The translations under genes and the position numbers were made by a program. Below are positions 23,397 to 33,100 of a DNA stretch of 64,000 nt, one piece after another (within the stretch, counting starts at the first letter, position 1; each line of letters begins with the position of its first letter). The notes below the pieces were generated by a model, which did no database searches, was not told the origin of the DNA, and saw nothing but the letters and a program-made list of their open reading frames with translations. This DNA is from Babylonia areolata. Lineage: Eukaryota > Mollusca > Gastropoda > Neogastropoda > Buccinidae. Location: assembly GCF_041734735.1 (NCBI RefSeq), contig NC_134876.1:99384168-99448167 (forward strand). The letters run 5' to 3'.

Positions 23397-26300
23397 CTAA
23401 TCGAACTGAGGGGGTGTTCCAAATAGTTCTCGTCCTAACAATCTTAAAAGGTGCATTCTGATGTCTGTAAAAGTGGCGGGGTTGCTGTTAAAAGCTTGAA
23501 GCACTGGATCAGATGAAGGGATAGGGATTCTTTCGGCGTTCAGTATTCCACAGCCGAAACAAATGTGCTGTGGTTGTGCGGCAACAGCAGCAGCAGTGGA
23601 AGTTGTGGTCATAGTGGCTGGCACCATGGTTATCGCTGTTGGCTGTCGTTGTTGCCATAATTGCTGCTGAGGAATAAAACTATTAGTGTTGCCAACGGTT
23701 CTGTGCTGTGCTTGAGGGGTGACAGTGTTACCAACAGTTCTGTGCTGTGCTTGAGGGGTGACAGTGTTACCAACGGTTCTGTGCTGTGCTTGAGGGGTGA
23801 CAGTGTTACCAACAGTTCTGTGCTGTGCTTGAGGGGTGACAGTGTTACACACACAACCAATGGTACTGTGCTGGGCTTGAGGGGTGACAGTGTTACCAAC
23901 AGTTCTGTTCTGTGCTTGAGGGGTGACAGTGTTACACACACAACCAATGGTACTGTGCTGTGCTTGAGGGGTGACAGTGTTACCAACAGTTCTGTGCTGT
24001 GCTTGAGGGGTGACAGTGTTGCCAACGGTTCTGTTCTGTGCTTGAGGGGTGACAGTGTTACACACATTACCAACAGTTCTGTGCTGTGCTTGAGGGGTGA
24101 CAGTGTTACCAACGGTACTGTACTGTGCTTGAGGGGTGACAGTGTTACCAACGGTTCTGTGCTGTGCTTGAGGGGTGACAGTGTTACCAACGGTACTGTG
24201 CTGTGCTTGAGGGGTGACAGTGTTACCAACGGTTTTGTGCTGTGCTTGAAGGGTGACAGTGTTACACACACAACCAACGGTACTGTACTGTGCTTGAGGG
24301 GTGACAGTGTTACCAACGGTTTTGTGCTGTGCTTGAAGGGTGACAGTGTTACACACACAACCAACGGTACTGTACTGTGCTTGAGGGGTGACAGTGTTAC
24401 CAACGGTTCTGTGCTGTGCTTGAGGGGTGACAGTGTTACCAACGGTTCTGTGCTGTGCTTGAGGGGTGACAGTGTTACCAACGGTTCTGTGCTGTGCTTG
24501 AGGGGTGACAGTGTTACCAACGGTTCTGTGCTGTGCTTGAAGGGTGACAGTGTTACACACACAACCAACAGTTCTGTGCTGTGCTTGAGGGGTGACAATG
24601 TTACACACACAACCAACAGTTCTGTGCTGTGCTTGAGGGGTGACAGTGTTACCAAAAGTTCTGTTCTGTGCTTGAGGGGTGACAGTGTTACCAAAAGTTC
24701 TGTTATGTGCTTGAGGGGTGACAGTGTTACCAAACGTTCTGTGCTGTGCTTGAGGGGTGACAGTGTTACACACACAACCAATGGTACTGTGCTGGGCTTG
24801 AGGGGTGACAGTGTTACCAACAGTTCTGTACTGTGCTTGAGGGGTGACAGTGTTACACACACAACCAATGGTACTGTGCTGGGCTTGAGGGGTGACAGTG
24901 TTACCAACAGTTCTGTACTGTGCTTGAGGGGTGACAGTGTTACCAACAGTACTGTGCTGGGCTTGAGGGGTGACAGTGTTACCAACAGTACTGTGCTGGG
25001 CTTGAGGGGTGACAGTGTTACCAACAGTACTGTGCTGGGCTTGAGGGGTGACAGTGTTACCAACGGTACTGTACTGTGCTTGAGGGATGAAAGTAGTACC
25101 AACGGTACTGCACGAGGCTTGGGGGGTGAGAGTGTTACCAACGGTTCTGTGCTGTGCTTGAGGGGTGACAGTGTTACCAACAGTTCTGTGCTGGGCTTGA
25201 GGGGTGACAGTGTTACCAACGGTTCTGTGCTGTGCTTGAGGGGTGACAGTGTTACCAACGGTTCTGTGCTGGGCTTGAGGGGTGACAGTGTTACGAACAG
25301 TACTGTACTGTGCTTGAGGGATGAAAGTAGTACCAACGGTACTGCACGAGGCTTGGGGGGTGACAGTGTTACCAACGGGATAGTACAAAGCATGAGAGGA
25401 AAAGTTGGGGCTGTAAACGTTCTCTGTCACAACAGCTTCGCTTACCGGGGACAGTGCTGCAGTAGGAAAAGAAAAAGCAGATTCTGTAGTGCTTGTTTGT
25501 GTTGCAAAAGAAGAACAAGATGCAGAAGATGTGGTAGTTGCTGATGCTGAAAAGGAAGAGGAAGCATTTTGAATTTCCATCATACTGCTATTCAAATTTT
25601 GCTGAGGCGACGCTTGTTGATTGAGCTGGTCGAACAAATCATCAATGAGTTGCTCCGTGAATTCTTTTTCTTCACTTTCCATTTCGGCCGTAAATGTACA
25701 ATGAGAAGAAACCGAATTGCTACACTCTCCAAAATCATCCACGGTCGTCTTTCCGTCCGTGACCGGAGCGGAGAATTTGGCATATTCTTCCATTGCCGAT
25801 TTTGTGGGCTTTTTGTGTTTAACAAAATTGAACGATTCAAACCCGGAAGGGAAAGTCCAGGTTTCTATTCTGCTTTGCCCCGTGATCGGACCTGGGTGTT
25901 TTTTCGGTTTGTCCAATGTTGTTCTTAAAAAAGGCCTCCAAAAGTTGAAGGCTGGAGATCCTGTAAGGATTTTCAAAACGTCTTTTTTAACCTCCATGAA
26001 AGCTGAAGGGTGATCAAGTCGAACCTTTATGTCAGCATTTTTCTTTTTGTCCTTGGTGCAGCCGCCGCCTTCTTGACTGTCCAGCGACACACCTTTCACT
26101 AATTTTGGAAATATTTGCTCTATCATCTTTCTCAAACGAGCGACGCCGTTAAGAGTTGTTTCAGCTATCATATAACTAAGGTCAAAAAATTTTTTGAAAC
26201 AAAAATTAATTACGCTCAAAGCACTGTAACGGACATCAGATTTTTTGGTGTCCTCCATGCACACGCTTTCTCTGAAAGCCTGGGCGATGTCCCGTGGTAT

Positions 26301-26552
26301 TTTCCCAGTGCCGCTGTTTTCGAAAAGCTCGTTGCACAGCTTGGAGTCACGGAACTGGTTCAAGTGCAGTTCCAAGGCTTCGAGCGAGTCGTCCTCAGCT
26401 CCGAACTGGCGAATGGATCTGATCTTCCGTAATTCGTTGAGCAGGTGAGACGTTTTTTGCTCAGTCTGGCCGCGCGTGACTAACCCGGCCTGAAGCCTTA
26501 CAGAAACAGGGGCCCATGGACCGCCTCGCAAGAGGGCTTCGGAGAACACCAA
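23397..26552 (-). CDS. Unrecognised protein, large last exon with about 41 copies of a 13-residue repeat
   Basis: The minus strand is open for about 1050 codons to TAG at 23397-23399. The upstream edge is a strong acceptor: a long CT-rich tract then GATTGCTTGCAG, with the exon starting LVFSEALLRGG at 26552. This is therefore a terminal exon, and no ATG is needed here. Residues 1 to about 330 are a non-repetitive, charged region (e.g. KTSHLLNELRKIRSIRQF, FGAEDDSLEALELHL, FNFWRPFLR). A Ser/Thr/Ala-rich linker follows, then about 560 residues of a tandem 13-mer (NTVTPQAQHRTVG). The tail is Gln/Thr/Ala-rich with CFGCGILNAERIP and HLLRLLGRELFG. I do not recognise the family. The N-terminal part reads as a folded host protein; cellular role unknown. 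Upstream exons were not found; a mosaic repeat locus starts about 350 bp away. Plus-strand frames over the repeats are shadows. Confidence 0.7.
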   Translation of the reverse strand: MVFSEALLRGGPWAPVSVRLQAGLVTRGQTEQKTSHLLNELRKIRSIRQFGAEDDSLEALELHLNQFRDSKLCNELFENSGTGKIPRDIAQAFRESVCMEDTKKSDVRYSALSVINFCFKKFFDLSYMIAETTLNGVARLRKMIEQIFPKLVKGVSLDSQEGGGCTKDKKKNADIKVRLDHPSAFMEVKKDVLKILTGSPAFNFWRPFLRTTLDKPKKHPGPITGQSRIETWTFPSGFESFNFVKHKKPTKSAMEEYAKFSAPVTDGKTTVDDFGECSNSVSSHCTFTAEMESEEKEFTEQLIDDLFDQLNQQASPQQNLNSSMMEIQNASSSFSASATTTSSASCSSFATQTSTTESAFSFPTAALSPVSEAVVTENVYSPNFSSHALYYPVGNTVTPQASCSTVGTTFIPQAQYSTVRNTVTPQAQHRTVGNTVTPQAQHRTVGNTVTPQAQHRTVGNTVTPQAQHRTVGNTLTPQASCSTVGTTFIPQAQYSTVGNTVTPQAQHSTVGNTVTPQAQHSTVGNTVTPQAQHSTVGNTVTPQAQYRTVGNTVTPQAQHSTIGCVCNTVTPQAQYRTVGNTVTPQAQHSTIGCVCNTVTPQAQHRTFGNTVTPQAHNRTFGNTVTPQAQNRTFGNTVTPQAQHRTVGCVCNIVTPQAQHRTVGCVCNTVTLQAQHRTVGNTVTPQAQHRTVGNTVTPQAQHRTVGNTVTPQAQHRTVGNTVTPQAQYSTVGCVCNTVTLQAQHKTVGNTVTPQAQYSTVGCVCNTVTLQAQHKTVGNTVTPQAQHSTVGNTVTPQAQHRTVGNTVTPQAQYSTVGNTVTPQAQHRTVGNVCNTVTPQAQNRTVGNTVTPQAQHRTVGNTVTPQAQHSTIGCVCNTVTPQAQNRTVGNTVTPQAQHSTIGCVCNTVTPQAQHRTVGNTVTPQAQHRTVGNTVTPQAQHRTVGNTVTPQAQHRTVGNTNSFIPQQQLWQQRQPTAITMVPATMTTTSTAAAVAAQPQHICFGCGILNAERIPIPSSDPVLQAFNSNPATFTDIRMHLLRLLGRELFGTPPQFD
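23690..25390. repeat. Coding minisatellite, 39-bp unit with 48-bp variants
   Basis: The unit carries GCTTGAGGGGTGACAGTGTT. Most units are 39 bp; a subset gains 9 bp (ACACACACA-type), adding Cys-Val-Cys to the encoded repeat. A longer pattern (PQASC ... FIPQAQYSTV) occurs twice near the N-terminal end. Every length change I see is a multiple of 3. Confidence 0.95.
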
Positions 26553-26746
26553 CTGCAAGCAATCAGACAAGAAAGGAGAAAAAAAGGTTTATTAAGAGAA
26601 AACAACAGATAAAAAATAGATAAAATACGAGAGAGAGATACACACACAGTATAGTGGAAAATGGTGGTTTTTTTTTGTTTTGAACTTTTTTTTTTTAATT
26701 TACTATACGTTATCATCCATAATTGTACCATACATTCTCATCATTT

Positions 26747-26780
<34 letters not shown>

Positions 26781-26900
26781 CCATTCTTTTTTTTTTTTTT
26801 TTTTTTTAACAGAAAAGTCAAAGCAACTATATGAGAAAAAAAACAAAACAACAACAACCCAAGCAACAACAATAAACAGCTGAGCTCTCCGACAAGCTCA
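26553..26900. other. Presumed intron start upstream of the unknown gene's last exon
   Basis: Read on the minus strand: a long T-rich tract leading to the acceptor, (GA)n at 26751-26777 and an A-run at 26787-26808. No exon recognised. Confidence 0.45.
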
Positions 26901-27155
26901 GTTTTTTCCCGTTGACCCAAACCGCTATCAAGTAGACACTCTCGCCACAGCGGCGGCAGTCGTTTTTTTGTATACAGGAAGGGAAGCCATATTTGTTTAA
27001 CAGTACTGCACAAAACTTGTAAAGAATTTTTTGACTGGTTAATAATACAAACTTTTACAGTAGCACAGGAAACTAATGAATTATTTTTTTCACTGGTTAA
27101 TAATAAAGGGCACAATTGCATGCACACACATGTGCGCTTCTGTTGGTTTTAGTTT

Positions 27156-27221
<66 letters not shown>

Positions 27222-27347
27222 CCGTGTGAGGTTGTTGCTGAGAGAGAGCGCGCTGGGAACAATGTATCGGGGGCGCTCTGGGAAAGAAAATATACCAGAA
27301 CTATTTTATCATGCACGACAGCATCACAATCGGAAGTATCGGAGGAG

Positions 27348-27390
<43 letters not shown>

Positions 27391-28207
27391 CGCTGGCAAG
27401 AGAGAATATACAAGGACCATTTCACAGTCCTGCACGACAGCATCACAATCGGAACAAAAAGTATCGGCAGTCACAGAGGGAGAGGCGAGCCGCTCACAAG
27501 TATACATGTGTGTTTTTGGTCAGACAGAGCGCGGCACGCGCACACATACATACATACAGAGAGACCTTGGTTAGTTTATGATACTCAGTGTATATGTGAG
27601 GATGTGTGTGTGTTCGGTAAGAGACAGAGACCGAAAAAGAAAGCTTAGGTACTGTCCACACACACAAGAAAATTTTCCGGAAAATGGGGTACCCCCCTCT
27701 CACATGTATGCACATACACAACACTAGCACACACACAACACGCGCGCGCGCGCGCGCGCACACACACACACACACACATACAGAGAGACCTTGGTTAGTT
27801 TATGCACACACACAACTCTGACACTAGCTTCTCTTGGTCAGTTTGTAGTTGTTGCATGTGTGGTGAGAGAGTGTGTTTGGTAAGAGAGCGTGTCGCACAG
27901 AGAGAGAGAAGCGTTGTGTGAGAGAGAGAAGGGATCACATACAGCATCATTTCATCCTCAACCCGATACATAACCATTTCCTCCCGCGCCCAAACGACCT
28001 CATCACAATCGGAATAAAGTGGTCCGCACACACACAGCAGACACTCTCGCCACACCGGCAGTCACGTTGTTTTTTGTATACAAGAAGGGAAGCCATATTT
28101 GTTTAACAGTACCGTACGAAACTTGTAAAGCATTTTTTCACTGGTAAATAATAACGGGCACAATTGCATGCACACACACAGAGCGCTTCTCTTGGTTTTT
28201 ATTTGAT

Positions 28208-28274
<67 letters not shown>

Positions 28275-28453
28275 GCGAAGAGAGAGACAGAGAGAGCTTA
28301 ACATACCGATGTAAATCATCAACACGGCCTATCACATAACACAACCTAAACCCGCGGTTAAGATTTTAGCAGCATAGGTTTCAATCACTTCAAGAGATCG
28401 TTTGGATTTGTGAACCTATACAACAAACCAAAGGAATAAAATAGTTCTTACCA

Positions 28454-28780
28454 TGGTCGAAACTTGGAAGTCCACAACACAAAGAATTAATCCTCTGATC
28501 CTGAAGCAGGTGTTTATTTTCACCAAAGACACTTTACAGAGAATATGACAACAGCGACTGAGTAGAGAAGTCCGTTTCCCTCATAAAAGTGAAATCATCT
28601 GAAGCTAAGGCTAACTGAAAAGGCCTATTTATACTAATTCTAGTTTGTTCTTCTCGGGAGGGGTTGGGGGGGGGGGGGGGGGGGGGGGGGTAAAATCTCC
28701 CATTGTCAACGGAACAATTCTCCCAAACAACAGGAACAAAACAGGAACTCACCTGGGTCAACGGACTGACGATTATGACA
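28454..28780 (-). other. LTR-like promoter unit, copy 1 (possible solo LTR)
   Basis: On the minus strand the unit opens TGTCATAATCG and closes TTTCGACCA, directly followed by TGG. Within it are a TATA box (TAGTATAAATAGG at 28636-28624) and about 110 bp further on an AATAAA (28518-28513). This order and spacing is that of an LTR, perhaps Gypsy-type. No internal coding part is seen, so a solo LTR relic is the most likely reading, and a generic promoter repeat is the alternative. It contains a 25-base G run. Confidence 0.45.
28666..28690. repeat. 25-base G homopolymer
   Basis: Uninterrupted run of G inside LTR-like copy 1. Copy 2 at the corresponding place has only GAGTGAGGGGGG, so the run expanded after the duplication. 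Length is uncertain because such runs assemble poorly. Confidence 0.85.
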
Positions 28781-29189
28781 TGATGTTTGACGGGTCACGT
28801 GACATTTTAGCCAGGCACACTTGACATCCCAGAGTCACAGGCTGGGATAGAGAGAGCTGCAGTCTTAAGTTGGTACACACACACACATACACACAAAAGC
28901 GCGCGTGCGCGCGCACTGACACACACACATGCACACACACACACATGCACACACACACATGCACACACACGTGGCGGATGGGTGTAGGTGATGCTGTGGA
29001 GATTTGTGTCCCATCAGTGGGCAGACTGCCTGGTTTCAATCTATCAGGAGAGAGACAGAGAGAGGCGCATGCTCTCACTCTCACTCACTCACACACACAC
29101 ACACAAACATTTGTCCCCATAAACTGCTCCTTCACAATTGCATGCACATCAGTACACACACACGTGCGCTTCTCTTGTTAGTTTATTGT

Positions 29190-29349
<160 letters not shown>

Positions 29350-29675
29350 TGTGTGTTTGGCAAGACTGAGCCCCTGCGTGTGAGGTTGTTGCAGAGAGAG
29401 CGCGCGCTGGGAACAATATCGGGGAGCAAAAAGAGTGAGAGGCGAGCCGCTCACAAGTATACATGTGTGTTTTTGGTCAGACAGAGCGCGGCACGCGCAC
29501 ACATACTTACACACATACATACAGAGAGACCTCAGTGTATACTGTGAGGATGTGCATGTGTTCGGTAAGAGAGAGCGAAAAACGAAAGCTTAGGTACTGT
29601 CCACACACACACCGGAAAATGGGGTACTCCCCTCTCACATGTATGCACACACACAACACTAACACACACACAACA

Positions 29676-29724
<49 letters not shown>

Positions 29725-29815
29725 TTGTCCCCGTAAACCGTTCCTTAACAATTGCATGCACATCAGTACACACACACATGCGCTGATTTGTTAGTTTATT
29801 GTATGTGTGTGTGTC

Positions 29816-29859
<44 letters not shown>

Positions 29860-29875
29860 CTGAGAGAGAGAGCCT

Positions 29876-29927
<52 letters not shown>

Positions 29928-30156
29928 GTGTTTGGTAAGACTGAGCCCCCGTGTGAGGTTGTTGCAGAGACAGAGAGAGCGCTGGGAGAGAGAGAGAAGA
30001 ACAGATACAAGTACTAGTTCATCCTGCACCTAAACGACCTCATCACAATCGGAACAAAGTATCAGGGAGAAAAAGAGAGAGAGTGAGAGGCGAGTGCTCA
30101 CATGTATATCCACACATGCATTGCACGCGCGCGCACACACACACGACACACACATA

Positions 30157-33100
30157 GTGGTGTGTCCATCGAGATCGATGATGACCATCGTTGTCATCCA
30201 GATGGGGGATGGGGGAGGGTGGTGGTGGGGTGGGGGGAAGGATGCTCATGAGTCTATCTGTGAGTGCGCAGATGGCTGAATAGTCCAATCTGCGCACGAA
30301 ATGTTCGCTGACAGTTGGGGCAGACAAAGACAGGCATATCATTGTCAGGGAGCTTGTTTGCCCGTGACTTTCTGGCCTGCCTCTTCTGAACAGCTGCAGC
30401 AGTCCTGTTGGCCTCGCACAACTTGGCGCCTTTGTGCACAGCAGCGCGCCATTTGTTACGGTCCACTGCAGATTCCTCCCAGGAGTCAGGGTTGATATCA
30501 AACGCTTTCAGAGAGACCTTCAGAGTGTCTCTGAAGCGCTTCTTCTGACCTCCGTGTGATCTCTTCCCTTGTTGCAGCTCGCCATAGAAGAGCCTTTTGG
30601 GCAGCCGATGGTCTGGCATGCGCGCCACGTGTCCAGCCCAGCGAAGCTGGGACTGCATCAGGATGGTGAAGATGCTGGGAAGGGTGGCTTTTGCGAGCAC
30701 CTCTGTGTCTGGGGTCCTGTCTTGCCACTTGATGTTCAGTAGCTTCCTGAGGCATGTTGTGTGGAAGTGGTTCAGCTTCTTGGCATGTCGTTGGTACACT
30801 GTCCAAGTTTCGCAGCCGTACAGTAGTGTGGGGAGAACTACTGCTCTGTAGACCTTTAGCTTGGTCTCAAGACTAATGCCTCTTCTGTTCCAGACATTTG
30901 CATTGAGTCTGCCAAAAGTTGCACTTGCTCTTGCAATCCTGACATTCACTTCATCGTCGATGGTCGCATTTCGTGACAGTGTGCTGCCAAGGTATGTGAA
31001 CCGCTCCACCGCACTGAGTCTCTGACCGTTGACTGTGATGTTGGGCTCAACGTAGGGTTTCCCTGGGGCTGGCTGATGGAGAACTTCAGTTTTCCTCGTG
31101 CTGATGGTAAGGCCGAAGTTCCTGCTGGCAGTGGCAAACTTGTTGACGCTGAGTTGCATGTCAGCTTCAGATCCAGCGTTGAGGGCACAGTCATCAGCAA
31201 ACAAAAAGTCTCTGATGATGTCTGTCATGACCTTCGTTTTTGCTTGAAGCCTTCTGAGGTTAAACAGCTTGCCATCTGTTCGGTACTTTAGGCCAATTCC
31301 AACATCGCCATCTCTGAAGGCATCAGTAAGCATTGCAGAGAACATGAGGCTGAACAGCGTTGGAGCCAGGACGCAGCCTTGCTTGACACCATTTGTGACA
31401 GGAAAAGGAGCAGATGTTTCACCATTGTCCTGGACTCGAGCCTGCATGCCTTCATGGAATTGGCTGACCAAGGAAATAAATTTCCGAGGGCATCCGTACT
31501 TGGCCATGATCTTCCACAGTCCCTCTCTACTCACGGTGTCAAAGGCCTTAGTGAGGTCGACATAGGTGGAGAACAGATCAGCATTTTGCTCCTGACATTT
31601 CTCTTGCAGCTGCCTTGCAGCAAACACCATGTCGGTGGTTCCGCGCTCTTTCCGGAATCCACATTGGCTCTCAGGCAAATGACCTTGGTCAAGGTGTGCT
31701 GTGAGGCGGTTTAGTAGGATCCTGGCAAGTATCTTGCCTGCGATGGAGAGCAGGGAAATGCCCCGATGGTTATCACAGGCTTGCCGGTTCCCCTTTCGCT
31801 TGTACAAGTGAATGATAGATGCATCTTTGAAATCCTGGGGGATCGTCTCTTCTTTCCACATGAGTGAGTACAGCTGATGAAGCTTCTCAGTCAGCACAGT
31901 GCCTCCATCCTTGTAGACCTCTGCTGGTATGGAGTCTGAGCCAGGTGCTTTGCCACTGGATAGCAGACGGATTGCTTTCTGGGTCTCAAGAAGTGTTGGC
32001 GGATCGTCCAGTGCTTCGTTGGTGGGGACTTGTGGGAGACGGTCTATGGCTTCATCATTTATGGAGGAAGGGCGATTTAAGACACTGTTGAAGTGCTCAG
32101 CCCATCGTTCGAGAATGTTCTCCTTCTCGGTGATCAAGGTATTCCCATCTGCACTGAGGAGGGGGGATGATCCTGAGGATGTGGGGCCGTAGACTTCTTT
32201 TAAGGCATCATAGAACCTCTTCATATCGTGCCTGTCAGCATATCCCTGGATCTCATCAGCTTTGTCACTCAGCCACTTATCCTGCATCTGGCGTAACTTT
32301 TGCTGAACAGTCCTGCGGATGGCATTGTACGCATCCTTTTTTGATGTGGACTTTGGGTTGCTCAGGTGGGCTTGATGCAGACGGCGTTTCTCATCCAGAA
32401 GCTGCTTGATTTCATCACAGTTTTCATCAAACCAGTCTTTGTGCTTTCTGATCATGGGTCCCAGGGTCTCTGAAGCTGTACTATAGATCAGCTCACGCAG
32501 GGTCCTCCAGTCAGACTCCACATTCTGGTTGTTCAGAGAGGCGGATTCCAGACGATCTTCCAGCAGCTCCACAAAGGACTGTTTGATGGTGATGTTTTTC
32601 AGCTTAGCGATGTTGAGCCGTTTTGGAGCCTTCTGGCCTTGGGGGCGTCTCTTTGGCTGGATTCGAATATTCAGCTTCGAGACTACAAGGCGATGGTCTG
32701 TCCAACACTCGGCGCCGCACATGGTCTTTGTTACACGTACATCTTGCCTATCCCTTTTCCTGACGATGACATAATCGATGAGATGCCAATGCTTTGAGCG
32801 AGGGTGCATCCATGACGTCCTGTTACGGGTAGGGAGGCAGAAAACTGTGTTGGTTATCAGCAGTTCGTGCTCTGCACAGGTCTGAAGCAAAAGCAATCCA
32901 TTTGGGTTGCAGTGGCCCACACCGTGCTTTCCAATCACTCCATCCCAGGAGATGTAGTCAGAGCCAACTCTAGCATTGAAGTCCCCAAGAATGATGAGCT
33001 TGTCTGCTTTAGGGATGGCAGCAATGACAGAGTGAAGGTCCTCGTAGAACTTCGCCTTCACTTCATCCGGGTTGGTCATGGTTGGGGCGTAGGCACTGAC

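Noticed and set aside
23630-25393. 587-codon second minus-strand frame over the same repeat
   Set aside because: Same repeat artefact; confined to the array.
23661-25544. 627-codon plus-strand frame opposite the 13-residue repeat
   Set aside because: It exists because the 39-bp unit is a multiple of 3. It starts and ends with the repeat, while the minus-strand frame extends well beyond on both sides behind a good acceptor.
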